In this document: positions 50,528-59,553 of the stretch, piece after piece
How positions within the stretch are numbered: the stretch's first letter is position 1
Layout of the letters: every line of letters starts with the position of its first letter
NCBI RefSeq assembly: GCF_027257875.1
Contig: NZ_JAPVQY010000005.1
Span: forward strand, 27,816 to 91,815
Direction: 5' to 3'
Origin: Burkholderia sp. IMCC1007
GTDB lineage: Bacteria > Pseudomonadota > Gammaproteobacteria > Burkholderiales > Burkholderiaceae
DNA: 64,000 nt
Program-made: the position numbers and the translations under genes
The notes under the pieces: generated by a model
What the model saw: only the letters and a program-made list of their open reading frames with translations
Told to the model about the DNA's origin: nothing
The model's database searches: none

Positions 50528-53473
50528 TTAGAACGGCAGGTTGACCGACATGAAGCCGGTTTCGGAGCGCTCGCGCTGGCCGTCGTACGCATGGCTGTTG
50601 ACCTCGATGCCATAGCTCAGCGTAATGTCGTGCTTGAACGTCCACGCATGCTCGAGTCGCGCGCTCCACAGCGCGCTGGAACCGAACCCGCGCTCGTTGT
50701 AGACGCCGCCCGACACCGAGATGCGCTGCTGCAGGCCCATGTCGCCCTTCTTCCACAACTGCAGCTGGTGCATGACGGTGGCCGCGGCCGCGTAGTCGCG
50801 GCGCGGGCTGAAGTACGGCGCGTCGTTGCGCGTGTTGCTGTCGGTGCCGAGGTCCAGCGATACGTTGACGAGCTGCCGGGCAGACGTGTACACGCGCTGC
50901 GTGGCGGTCGCCGCGATCTCCTGGTGGAAGTTCGAATCGCTGTAGCGGCTCACGCCGTAGGTCAGCTTGACTTCGCGCCGGTCGTTCTGCCGATACACGA
51001 CCGAAGCGTTCGCCGAGCGGCCCCAGATGTGCGCCGCGTACGCCTTCCATGGCAGCGAGTTGTCGTTGCTGTCGACCCCGGCGCTGACCGTCCAGTAGTC
51101 GTTCAGCGCGTACGCGATCGTCCCGCGGCCGCCGGTGCGGCCGTCCGTGCCGAACGAGCGCGTGACTTCCGCCTGCACGGTGAGCGGCCCGTGCCGGTAG
51201 TCGCCACCGACGCCGGTGCGCGTGCGCTTGATGTTGCCGCTGTCGGTCTGCGCGTAGCCGAAGAACGTATGCGAGAACACGCGCCAGTTGTCGCCGAACG
51301 GCTGCGAATACACGTAGCTGTCCGACGTGAAGCTGTTGTCGGCCAACGCGCTGTTGCCGTGTTCGTAGCTCAGGTCGGTCGTGAACACGGGGCTGCGATA
51401 CGCTTTGTAATCGCGCTTGAAGGCGCGCACGGCGCCGCTGTCCGGAAACGTGTTGTCCACCGTCTGGTCGACGGTCTTCGCGGTCTCGTAGTCGTCTGCG
51501 TTGAGCGCCGCGCGGCCGAGGCCCGCGAGCATCTCGACGCTGTCCGGATGATCGGTCAGCGACGCGCGGTACATCGCGATCGCCTGGCGCGGATGCGACT
51601 GGCCCGATACCGCGTCCGCATGCGCCGCACGAACCTCCGAGTTGAACGGCACCTCTTTTTCGAGCTGCTCGAGCGCGGCGATCCCTTCGTCGACGTGCCC
51701 CGTGAAGATCAGGTACTGCGCGCGCAGCCGGTAGTAGCGGAGGTAGTCGCTTTCTCCCGGACCGACGTTGGTCACCTGCTTGACCGGCGGCAGCGACTTC
51801 TCCATGTCGTCGAGCACCTGCTTCGCTTCGGGCGCGCGCCCTTGGTCGACGTACGACCAGAACAGCCCTTCGCGCAGCTCGATCGGCTGCGTGCGGGCGC
51901 CGTACTGGAAGCCGCGGGTCGCGCGATCCGTCGGCGACGCGGTCGCCTGCTGCAGCGCCCGCGCGTAGACCACGTTCGCCTTCGCCGGCTCGCTCAGGTA
52001 CAGGTACGCATCGCCGACGGCCGCCAGTGCGTCGATCGAGATTTCCGCGTTGGACGGGATCGTCTCGAACGTCGCGACGGCCTGCTTCATGTCGCCGCGC
52101 GCGGCAAGGGCAACCGTGCGGTCGCCGGCGAGCGCGGTCCGGACCGGCGTGTACTCGGGGGTGGCCGGCGTCCGCTTGTCGAGGTCGTCCGCCGCTGCCA
52201 ATGCGTTGTTGAGGTCGTCGAAGCGGTCGGGACTCGTCATCGAGCGCGACTTGTCGCGGCCGCCGCGTACCTGCTGGCGAATCTTCAGTTCTTCCAGCTG
52301 CGCAATGTCGACCGCGGAGAACGCATCGGGCCGTGCCTTCGCTTCGTGGAGCGCCTGCACCGCGCCGCCGCTCGCCGCGAGGCCGAACACGTCGTTGCGC
52401 ACGGTCGCGACGTCGGCGGTACGGAGGTTCGGCGCCTTCGCGTTCGGCGTCTCGACGTCAGGCCCCTGCGAGCGCTGCGTTGCCTGGCCGGGCAGCTCGG
52501 CGCCGGGCGATTGCGAACCGGGCGCCTGCGTCGACGGCGGCGGCGCACCGGGCGCCGTGGTAACGGGCGCCGGCGAGTTCGGCATCGGCGTGCCGGAGAC
52601 TTGCGCGGTCTGGGTCGGTGAATGGGTCGGTGCGGTGTCCGCCGTCTGCGCGACCTGTACCGCGGCGTCGGACGGGTGAGCACTCGGCGCGGGCGCGCTG
52701 GGGGCCGGTGCCGGCGCCGGTGCCGGTGTTTCGGGCGACCCGGTGTCCGTTGCCTGGGCGAGCGGCAGCGGCGCGTCGGCCGCGTGCGACACGGGTGCGG
52801 ACGGTCCCGACGGCACGATGTCGGACGCTTGTGCGAGTTGCATGGGTGCATCCGACGTCTGCGAACGAGGTGCCGGGATCTCCGGCGCCGCGGGATCGGC
52901 CGCCGGTGCGAACTGCATCGGCGCATCGGACATCTGCGAACGGGATGCCGGGCTGTCCGGAGCCGCGGTTTCGGCTGCCTGCGCGAACTGCATCGGCGCG
53001 TCCGACGTCTGCGAATGAGGCGCCGGCATGGTCGGGGACGTGGTGTCCGATGCCGGCGCGGCCGGCATCGGCGCACCCGGCGGTTGCGCGGCCGGCGCCG
53101 GATTGCTCGGCGGCGGCGCCTCCGGTTCGATCACGACCGTGGTCGGCTTCGCCGGTGGCCGCGGGGCCGAAGCCTGCGCGAGCTGCATCGACGCATCGGA
53201 CGCCTGCGCGATCGGCGTCGGCGCATTAGGGGGCAGCGCACCGGGAGTCCGGGCACGCTGCATCGACACACCCGCCGGCTGCATGTCGGGCGGCGGCGCG
53301 TCCGGCGCGCCGCTCGTTCCGGCGATTTCGCTGGTGCCGCGCGGCTGCTCGTCGCCTTCGGCGGCCAGGCAGGAGCCCGACGCGACGAGCAGCAGAAGCA
53401 GCGGCGCATGCAGGAGGATCCGCCGGGTGGGCGGAACGACGGTGGTGCATTGTTGTTTCCGATTGTTGGCCAC
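50528..53473 (-). CDS. pgaA: PgaA, PNAG outer-membrane porin with repeat-rich N-terminal extension
   Basis: 981 residues, longer than the roughly 800 of E. coli PgaA. A signal peptide (about 1-38) is followed by a Pro/Ala/Thr-rich stretch to about residue 330, including four 25-residue repeats. TPR repeats then cover about 340-680 and bind the de-N-acetylated polymer or PgaB. A 16-strand-type beta barrel ends in phenylalanine (VNLPF), as expected for Bam recognition. It exports PNAG. First pga gene in transcription order, preceded by two envelope-protein genes in the same direction. Confidence 0.92.
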   Translation of the reverse strand: MANNRKQQCTTVVPPTRRILLHAPLLLLLVASGSCLAAEGDEQPRGTSEIAGTSGAPDAPPPDMQPAGVSMQRARTPGALPPNAPTPIAQASDASMQLAQASAPRPPAKPTTVVIEPEAPPPSNPAPAAQPPGAPMPAAPASDTTSPTMPAPHSQTSDAPMQFAQAAETAAPDSPASRSQMSDAPMQFAPAADPAAPEIPAPRSQTSDAPMQLAQASDIVPSGPSAPVSHAADAPLPLAQATDTGSPETPAPAPAPAPSAPAPSAHPSDAAVQVAQTADTAPTHSPTQTAQVSGTPMPNSPAPVTTAPGAPPPSTQAPGSQSPGAELPGQATQRSQGPDVETPNAKAPNLRTADVATVRNDVFGLAASGGAVQALHEAKARPDAFSAVDIAQLEELKIRQQVRGGRDKSRSMTSPDRFDDLNNALAAADDLDKRTPATPEYTPVRTALAGDRTVALAARGDMKQAVATFETIPSNAEISIDALAAVGDAYLYLSEPAKANVVYARALQQATASPTDRATRGFQYGARTQPIELREGLFWSYVDQGRAPEAKQVLDDMEKSLPPVKQVTNVGPGESDYLRYYRLRAQYLIFTGHVDEGIAALEQLEKEVPFNSEVRAAHADAVSGQSHPRQAIAMYRASLTDHPDSVEMLAGLGRAALNADDYETAKTVDQTVDNTFPDSGAVRAFKRDYKAYRSPVFTTDLSYEHGNSALADNSFTSDSYVYSQPFGDNWRVFSHTFFGYAQTDSGNIKRTRTGVGGDYRHGPLTVQAEVTRSFGTDGRTGGRGTIAYALNDYWTVSAGVDSNDNSLPWKAYAAHIWGRSANASVVYRQNDRREVKLTYGVSRYSDSNFHQEIAATATQRVYTSARQLVNVSLDLGTDSNTRNDAPYFSPRRDYAAAATVMHQLQLWKKGDMGLQQRISVSGGVYNERGFGSSALWSARLEHAWTFKHDITLSYGIEVNSHAYDGQRERSETGFMSVNLPF
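52715..53014 (-). repeat. four 75-bp tandem repeats inside pgaA
   Basis: Four contiguous 25-codon units, each beginning SQTSDAPMQ, SQMSDAPMQ, SQTSDAPMQ or SHAADAPLP and containing L/F-A-Q/P-A. Divergence increases towards the C-terminal unit. They encode disordered periplasmic linker sequence between the signal peptide and the TPR region. Confidence 0.85.
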
Positions 53474-53576
53474 GGTGTGTCCTCACTATGTAACGAGCAC
53501 GTCGGTTGCACGCCCGACGAGCATGGCGCCGGCCGTCGCGCCGCCGGGCAGCGAGACCCGGCGGCATCCGACCGGC

Positions 53577-54335
53577 TTACAGGCGGTTGCGGATCGCTTG
53601 TCCAAGCAGCGCGCGCGATTCGCTGTTCGTCGGGTCGATGGCGAGCGCGCGGCTCGCGTTGTGCTCCACGCAGTTCCATGCGTCGACCTGTGCGCACGAG
53701 CGCGCCTTGGCCAGCGCGCGGGCGCCTTCCAGTTCGTCGCGTGTGACGCTGGTGGCCTCCATGTGCGCGGTGTCGGCGGTATACGACTGCGGCTGCATCC
53801 CCGGTGCCGGGTCGGCATGTTTTCTCGTGCGCGCCAAGGTCTGCGTACGTGACGTACGATGCGCGTCGGCCGTCCGCGCGGGGCGACCGCTGGCCGACGC
53901 GGCATACGCGTCGGCTGCGAGCCGGGTGGACGGCGCATGTGCGCGGCGCGTGTGTCGCGCGGTGGAGCGGGCTGCGGGTTGGGGCGCCACGGCCGGCTCG
54001 GGCGTCGCCGATACCGACGCCGTGGCCGATGCAGGGGGCGCGAGCGTCGCGGCTTGCGCGACGGTCGACGTCGAGCCGCCGGGCGCGGCCGCGCCGGATG
54101 CGCCCGTTGCCGCAGTCTCGACGAGGCTGCGGTACTTTCCGACGGTGCTTCCGATTGCGCCGGCGATGTCGTGCGTCACGCTCGCATGGCCGACCCTCGT
54201 GTCTCGCTCGACATACGCGAAGGCCCCGAAGATCGCGGCAAACGCAACGATGCTGAGCGCCGCACTCCTTCCCGGACCCCATGAGGGTTTGGGCTCACGG
54301 ACGGGTGCGCCGTCCGGTCGTTCTGCACGAGTCAT
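53577..54335 (-). CDS. membrane-anchored Ala/Pro-rich protein with short TPR-like C-terminus
   Basis: 252 residues, not recognised. A single helix (about 24-42) follows a cytoplasmic N-region. The middle is Ala/Pro/Thr-rich and probably unstructured. The last 55 residues (DELEGARALAKARSCAQVDAWNC to ESRALLGQAIRNRL, split) look like a TPR pair and contain two cysteines 10 residues apart that could form a disulfide. It lies 103 bp before pgaA in the same direction, so it may be an accessory part of the PNAG locus. Confidence 0.7.
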   Translation of the reverse strand: MTRAERPDGAPVREPKPSWGPGRSAALSIVAFAAIFGAFAYVERDTRVGHASVTHDIAGAIGSTVGKYRSLVETAATGASGAAAPGGSTSTVAQAATLAPPASATASVSATPEPAVAPQPAARSTARHTRRAHAPSTRLAADAYAASASGRPARTADAHRTSRTQTLARTRKHADPAPGMQPQSYTADTAHMEATSVTRDELEGARALAKARSCAQVDAWNCVEHNASRALAIDPTNSESRALLGQAIRNRL

Positions 54336-54411
54336 TCAATCCTCCTCGTATGATGGATGGCGGGGAACGGTGCGATCCCGCGCGCTGTCGGCACGCGGGC
54401 TCGGATGCGGT

Positions 54412-54849
54412 TCACCATTTCAACTGCGTGGTGAGGGCACCCGTTTCGACGATCGCGAACTGCGTGGCCCCCTGATAAGTCCCTTCGACCCGGTAGCTTG
54501 CTTCGGGCACGCTGAACAGACAGCGCGACCCCGTTGCCTTGAACTCGACGAGGACGCGGCCATGCCTTCTCAGCCGCACCTGCACGTTCGACAGCGGTTG
54601 CCCCGTGCCGCCCGATACGAACGACACACCCAGGTTGTACGGACGGCCGTCGGGGGGGAGCGGCGCCGTACCGTCGATTCGTGCATCACCGCAGATGTAC
54701 GAAATCGTGTACCGATCCGGGCCCGCACCGGACGCAGGCGTCGCGGGTTGGGTCTGGGTCGGAGTCTGTGCCCCGGCATTGATGCAGAAGGCGGTTACGA
54801 CGATGCCGAGAAGCGCGCGAGCTTGCTGTTCAAACATCGAGGAACACAT
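54412..54849 (-). CDS. small secreted protein with carboxypeptidase-regulatory-like beta domain
   Basis: 145 residues. A signal peptide (about 1-27, cleavage after NAGA) precedes a Thr/Pro linker and a beta-rich domain (about 45-145) with Cys residues at about 53 and 110 that could pair. The segments NLGVSFVSGGTGQPLSNVQVRLRRHG and ASYRVEGTYQG, split here, resemble carboxypeptidase-regulatory-like or Ig-type folds. GGAGG six nucleotides before the first ATG fixes the start. It is the first gene of the leftward run that includes pgaABCD; function unknown. Confidence 0.72.
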   Translation of the reverse strand: MCSSMFEQQARALLGIVVTAFCINAGAQTPTQTQPATPASGAGPDRYTISYICGDARIDGTAPLPPDGRPYNLGVSFVSGGTGQPLSNVQVRLRRHGRVLVEFKATGSRCLFSVPEASYRVEGTYQGATQFAIVETGALTTQLKW

Positions 54850-55531
54850 TGCAAACCTCCATCCGGAATCGATGACAACGCATTATTCCGAGTCGAATTA
54901 ACTGCGTTCTTTTGCGACACGATATTGATACACGATGGGTTTTGAACAAACAACTGCGTGTAGCCCGAATGGCACATACTTTAAATGTCGTATTTACACA
55001 GGAATGGCATTTATTCGACGAAATGGATTAGCACTGAACAAAGTCGATATTGCCGGACACGCAATTTGCTGAGCAGTAGAGGTGACCGGTGCAGTAACTT
55101 CCGATGTAAGTCGTACCGAATTTTTTGCCGAAAAATAACGACTGATCAAAGGCAGATTTGCCTCTGTCATCGAGGCAATATGATGACCCTCGAAGCACAG
55201 GGGAGGAGGGGCAGGAAAGAGGGTGCGACGTTTTTTCAAAAACCCGTCATCGCATGAAAATCGAAACTTCGATTGATTTCTGTAACAGGGTATTTCCGCC
55301 TGACGAATCGGAAATTAATTCGGCTTCAAGAGGGCAATGAGCAGAAAATCCGTCCGGACGCGCAAACGTTTGGCGCATTCGTAGTATTGATTAATCGTGC
55401 GGATAATCGTCGGGCTGAAGCGAGGTCGGAAAAACGCGCTATCCCGCGGAGCGCGAAAACGCCGGACGACCGGAGGTTTTTATTCGCGCCGCGCGGTGGC
55501 GAACGGGAGCATGGACGACCGATGCAGCGCG
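54850..55531. other. 682-bp AT-rich intergenic region upstream of the pga run
   Basis: Markedly lower in GC than the surroundings, especially 54886-55170 and 55230-55420. Short frames here (for example 54985-55257) lack ribosome sites and normal codon bias. It probably holds the promoter of the leftward envelope/pga genes, but I could not fix one. A TCGAAACTTCGA dyad is near 55261. Confidence 0.5.
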
Positions 55532-56536
55532 TCAGCGGCTGCCGCCGGCGCTGCGGCGCGCGATGCGCACGGCCGGTGCGAGCGGCGTGATCGGCGAATC
55601 GGCGGCGATCGTGCGCTCGGCCGTCGCACGCGGCCGGTTCATGATGTAGGTCCACAGCTGTTCGGCGGCGAGCCCGCGCTTGCGGGCCGACCGGTACAGG
55701 CGGATCTCGAGCTCGGTGATCCAGTGTTCCGAGCCGGCGCGCACGAGCGAGCCTTCCGCGAGCTCCTTCGCGACGCAACTCTCCGGCAGCCAGCCGATGC
55801 CGTGCCCGGCCACGACCATGCCCTTCAGCGCTTCGGACATGTGCGTCTCGAAGCATCGATGCAGCGCATACGACTCGGACGCGTTCAGCAGCAGCATCTC
55901 GACGACGTTGCCGAGGAACGCGCCCGACGAATACGCGAGCAGCGGCAGCGGGGCGTCCGGTGTGCCCGGCAGTTCGAACACCGGCTTGCCGCGTGCGTCG
56001 GGTGTCGATACCGGCAGGATCCGTTCGACGCCGAGCGTGACGAACGGGAAGTGGTTCGGATCGAGCACGATCGGCAGTTGCGGGTGGTGATAGCCGAGCA
56101 GCAGGTCGCATTCACCCTCGACGAGCTGCTGCACGCCCTCGGGCACGTTCACCGCATTGACGCGCGCGGTCACGTGGCCGAGCTCGTTGTTGAGCTGCTT
56201 GAGCCATTCGGGAAACAGCGTGAACACGAGCGTATGCGCGACCGCGAAGCGCACGACCTGGTCGCTCGCCGCGAACTGGTCGTAGCCGTTCACGAGATTG
56301 CGCGCCGCATACATGCTGCGCAGGATGTCCGCGGCGAGCGCGCGGAACATCTGGCCGGCCGGCGTGAGCGTGATCGGGTTGATGCTCCGGTCGACCAGCT
56401 TCGCGTCCATCCAGGTTTCAAGCGCGGCGATTCGTCTGCTGAATGCCGACTGCGTCAGGTGCCGGTGACGCGCGGCCCGGGAAAAGCTCTTGGTATCCGC
56501 AAGGCTCAGGAAATCTTCCAGCCACTTTGCTTCCAT
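55532..56536 (-). CDS. LysR family regulator, HypT (YjiE)-like
   Basis: 334 residues. The N-terminus MEAKWLEDFLSLADTKSFSRAA and helix HLTQSAFSRRIAALE closely follow the HypT/YjiE pattern (ETKWLYDFL in E. coli, as I recall it). HypT is a hypochlorite-responsive activator that senses through methionine oxidation. The effector domain spans about 90-300; the last 30 residues are an Ala/Arg-rich extension. It is divergent from the ATP-grasp operon with 587 bp between, and could regulate that operon or act elsewhere. Confidence 0.85.
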   Translation of the reverse strand: MEAKWLEDFLSLADTKSFSRAARHRHLTQSAFSRRIAALETWMDAKLVDRSINPITLTPAGQMFRALAADILRSMYAARNLVNGYDQFAASDQVVRFAVAHTLVFTLFPEWLKQLNNELGHVTARVNAVNVPEGVQQLVEGECDLLLGYHHPQLPIVLDPNHFPFVTLGVERILPVSTPDARGKPVFELPGTPDAPLPLLAYSSGAFLGNVVEMLLLNASESYALHRCFETHMSEALKGMVVAGHGIGWLPESCVAKELAEGSLVRAGSEHWITELEIRLYRSARKRGLAAEQLWTYIMNRPRATAERTIAADSPITPLAPAVRIARRSAGGSR

Positions 56537-57123
56537 TTCGATCTTCGCTTTTTATAGTCGGGCGCCTGAAAGGCGGCGCCGTCTGCTGCACCAACGTTCT
56601 AGCGTACCGCGCCTCGCGCCGGTCGGCCCGATGTTTTTTTTCGATCGGTGTCAGTCGAAATATGCATGGGCGTTGTCGGCGGCATTACGGCTGCATAGCG
56701 TGGAGGGGTCGGACCGGTTAACCGGACAGTTCATCGCGTCGGACTGCCGCGGCTGCCGGGACGGCACTTCCCCCAGGGCCGGCTGCGCCGTATGCGTGCC
56801 GGCCCGCCCCATTCGCGGTCGTTCCGGGGGCTCGGGCTGCCGCTTTTGGTGCAGTGCAGATTGCATATCCGTGACACGCGGGAGAACTATGATCGTCGGA
56901 CGCGCCGCAGCATCCACCATGCACGTTCGCGACGCACCGCGAGCGCCCGTCGCGTCCGGTGTTGCACCGCTGTGGTGCGCAATGCCGCGCACGCATGCGT
57001 GGCGCGGGGCAAAAAACGGGGGAATATCGAGAGGATCGAGCAAGGCACGTTCCTTGCAAAGCATTCATTACGCCGGTCCGGCATGCGCAATGCCGGGGAA
57101 AACGATCGACGGAGAAAAGATCG
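56537..57123. other. 587-bp divergent intergenic region
   Basis: No credible gene. It contains the 12-bp perfect palindrome CCGGTTAACCGG (56714-56725), a run of eight T residues near 56632, and the leader hairpin at 57078-57096. Frames spanning it lack ribosome sites. Confidence 0.45.
57078..57096 (+). other. hairpin in the leader of the ATP-grasp operon
   Basis: CCGGCAT-N5-ATGCCGG, a perfect 7-bp stem just before the GGAG ribosome site at 57111. It may affect translation or mRNA stability. No riboswitch fold was recognised. Confidence 0.4.
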
Positions 57124-58539
57124 ATGAAGCCATTCGATGAAATGCTGCAATCCGGCGACATGGTAAGGGCGCCTTACGCGCGCCTGAAGCAATGGCTCGA
57201 CACGCAGAATCCCGCGAGCCTCGCCCAGAAGGCCTACGACGCGGAAGGCGTGTTCCGCAAGACGGGCATCACGTTCGCCGTCTACGGCGACGCGGAAGCC
57301 GCCGAGCGGCTGATTCCGTTCGACATCGTCCCGCGCATCATTTCGGGTGCCGAATGGAGCCGGCTGTCGCTCGGCATCGAGCAGCGCGTGATGGCGCTCA
57401 ACGCGTTCCTCGACGACATCTACCACCGCCAGGAAATCGTGCGCGCGGGCATCGTGCCGAAGCACCTGATCGCGCACAACGAAGCGTTCATCCCGGAGAT
57501 GATCGACTTCCGGCCGCCCGGCAACGTTTACACGCACATCATCGGCGTCGACATCGTGCGCACCGGCGAGAACGCGTTCTACGTGCTCGAGGACAACGCG
57601 CGCACGCCGTCGGGCGTGTCGTACATGCTGGAAAACCGCGAGACGATGATGCAGCTCTTCCCGGAGCTGTTCCAGCAGGTCAAGGTGCGCCCGGTCGAGA
57701 CCTATCCGCAGATGCTGCGCCAGTCGCTCGCGGCCGTGTGTCCGCCGAACGGCAACGCCGACAACCCGACCATCGCGGTGCTCACGCCCGGCATCCACAA
57801 CTCCGCGTACTACGAACATTCGTTCCTCGCCGACCAGATGGGCGTGCATCTCGTCGAGGGCAGCGACCTGCAGGTGATCGACGGCCGCGTCGCGATGCGC
57901 ACGACCGAGGGCTTCCGGTCGATCGACGTGCTGTATCGCCGCGTCGACGATGCGTTCCTCGATCCGCTCACGTTCCGCCCCGATTCGGTGCTCGGCGTGG
58001 CCGGGATCATGGACGTCTATCGCGCCGGCAACATCACGATCGCGAATGCACCCGGAACCGGCATCGCCGACGACAAGGCGATCTATTCGTACATGCCGGA
58101 GATCGTCGAGTTCTACACGGGCCGCAAGGCGCTGCTGGAGAACGTGCCGACCTGGCGCTGCGGCGAGGCCGACAGCCTCAAGTACGTGCTCGAGCATCTC
58201 GACGAGCTGGTCGTGAAGGAAGTGCACGGCTCGGGCGGTTACGGGATGCTGGTCGGCCCGTGCGCATCGAAGGCCGAGCTCGAGGCGTTCGCCGCGAAGC
58301 TGCGCGCGCGGCCCGCGAACTACATCGCGCAACCCACGCTGGCGTTGTCCACGACGCCGATCCTGACCGAAGCGGGCCTTGCGCCGCGCCACGTCGACCT
58401 GCGGCCGTTCGTGCTGGTGTCGGACCGGATCCGCATCACGCCGGGCGGGCTCACGCGCGTCGCGCTGAAGGAGGGATCGCTCGTCGTCAACTCGAGCCAG
58501 GGCGGCGGCACCAAGGACACCTGGGTGCTGGCCGACTGA
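57124..58539 (+). CDS. circularly permuted ATP-grasp protein
   Basis: 471-residue member of the circularly permuted ATP-grasp family (COG2308 type). Recognisable blocks are YVLEDNARTPSGVSYMLENR (ATP/metal acid residues, split), VLTPGIHNSAYYEHSFLA, and VVKEVHGSGGYGM, whose Gly-rich loop corresponds to the ATP-grasp lysine/glycine region. ATP-grasp enzymes ligate a carboxylate to an amine through acyl phosphate. It heads the conserved set ATP-grasp, alpha-E, transglutaminase, DUF2126, predicted to make a peptide or amide modification that has no established product. GGAG lies 9 nt before the ATG. Confidence 0.9.
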   Translation: MKPFDEMLQSGDMVRAPYARLKQWLDTQNPASLAQKAYDAEGVFRKTGITFAVYGDAEAAERLIPFDIVPRIISGAEWSRLSLGIEQRVMALNAFLDDIYHRQEIVRAGIVPKHLIAHNEAFIPEMIDFRPPGNVYTHIIGVDIVRTGENAFYVLEDNARTPSGVSYMLENRETMMQLFPELFQQVKVRPVETYPQMLRQSLAAVCPPNGNADNPTIAVLTPGIHNSAYYEHSFLADQMGVHLVEGSDLQVIDGRVAMRTTEGFRSIDVLYRRVDDAFLDPLTFRPDSVLGVAGIMDVYRAGNITIANAPGTGIADDKAIYSYMPEIVEFYTGRKALLENVPTWRCGEADSLKYVLEHLDELVVKEVHGSGGYGMLVGPCASKAELEAFAAKLRARPANYIAQPTLALSTTPILTEAGLAPRHVDLRPFVLVSDRIRITPGGLTRVALKEGSLVVNSSQGGGTKDTWVLAD

Positions 58540-58603
58540 GCCGGGCACGACCGCGCGCGCCGCAGCCGGCGCGCGAACCGAACGAAGACGGAGTGGACAC
58601 GAG

Positions 58604-59545
58604 ATGCTTCTGGGACGAACTGCGAGCGGCCTCTACTGGATGTACCGCTATATCGAGCGCGCGGAGAACATCGCGCGCATCGTCGATGCCGGGCTGCGGA
58701 TGGCGCTCACGCGCACGTCCGACGCGCCGGCCGAATGGTCGTCGGTGCTGGTCAGCTCGGGCGCGGACGACGGCTATCGTCAGAAGTACGACGCCTATGC
58801 CGCCGATACCGTGACCGACTACCTGCTGCGCGACCGCGACAACCCGTCGAGCGTGCTGTCGTGCATCGAGGCCGCGCGCTCGAACGCGCGGATGGTGCGC
58901 ACGGCGCTCACGCGCGAGGCGTGGGAAAGCGTGAACGGCGCGTGGCTCGCGCTGCGCCGCGCGTTCGCGCAGCCGGTGCCGGAAAGCGAGCTGCCGGCCG
59001 TGCTCGACCAGGTGAAGCGCGAAACCGCGCTGATCCTCGGCAGTTTCTACAGCACGATGCTGCGCAACGAGATCTTCGATTTCGCGCAGATCGGCGCGTT
59101 CGTCGAGCGCGCCGACAACACCGCGCGCATCATCGACGTGAAATACCACCTGCTGCTGCCGTCGGTGTCGCACGTCGGCACGATCCTCGACAACTACCAG
59201 TGGGAGACCATCCTGCGCTGCGTGGCCGCACACCGGTCGTATCGCTGGGTGTACGACGTGCAGTACAAGCCGATGAACATCGCCGACTACCTGATCCTGA
59301 ACGGCCGCATGCCGCGTTCGCTGCGTTATTGCTACGGGCGCGTCGTGTCGAGCCTGAACCTGCTCGCGAAGGATTACGGCGTGACACACCCGTGTCACGA
59401 CACGGCCACGAAGATCCTGCAGATGCTGTCCGATACCACGGTCGAGCGGATCTTCAAGAGCGGCCTGCACGAGTTCCTGACCGACTTCATCGGCCGCAAC
59501 AACAGCCTCGGGATCGACATCGCCCAGGCCTACAACTTCGACTGA
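58604..59545 (+). CDS. alpha-E domain protein
   Basis: 313-residue all-helical protein of the alpha-E family (COG2307 type), nearly always linked to the permuted ATP-grasp gene. The N-terminus LLGRTASGLYWMYRYIERAENIARI (split) and later FVERADNTARIIDVKYH are its paired helical signatures with conserved E-R and Arg residues. No catalytic function is established. It starts 64 bp after the ATP-grasp stop behind GGAG. Confidence 0.9.
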   Translation: MLLGRTASGLYWMYRYIERAENIARIVDAGLRMALTRTSDAPAEWSSVLVSSGADDGYRQKYDAYAADTVTDYLLRDRDNPSSVLSCIEAARSNARMVRTALTREAWESVNGAWLALRRAFAQPVPESELPAVLDQVKRETALILGSFYSTMLRNEIFDFAQIGAFVERADNTARIIDVKYHLLLPSVSHVGTILDNYQWETILRCVAAHRSYRWVYDVQYKPMNIADYLILNGRMPRSLRYCYGRVVSSLNLLAKDYGVTHPCHDTATKILQMLSDTTVERIFKSGLHEFLTDFIGRNNSLGIDIAQAYNFD

Positions 59546-59553
59546 GACTTGCC

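Noticed and set aside
48443..52621. 1392-codon open frame on the + strand across pgaB and pgaA
   Set aside because: It is antisense to two clearly recognisable genes. In high-GC DNA with strong third-position bias the opposite strand stays open; its translation is His/Arg/Val-rich with no family pattern.
54985..55257. 90-codon frame in the AT-rich islet
   Set aside because: No ribosome site, atypical codon use and no recognisable motif; overlapping frames on the other strand are equally long.
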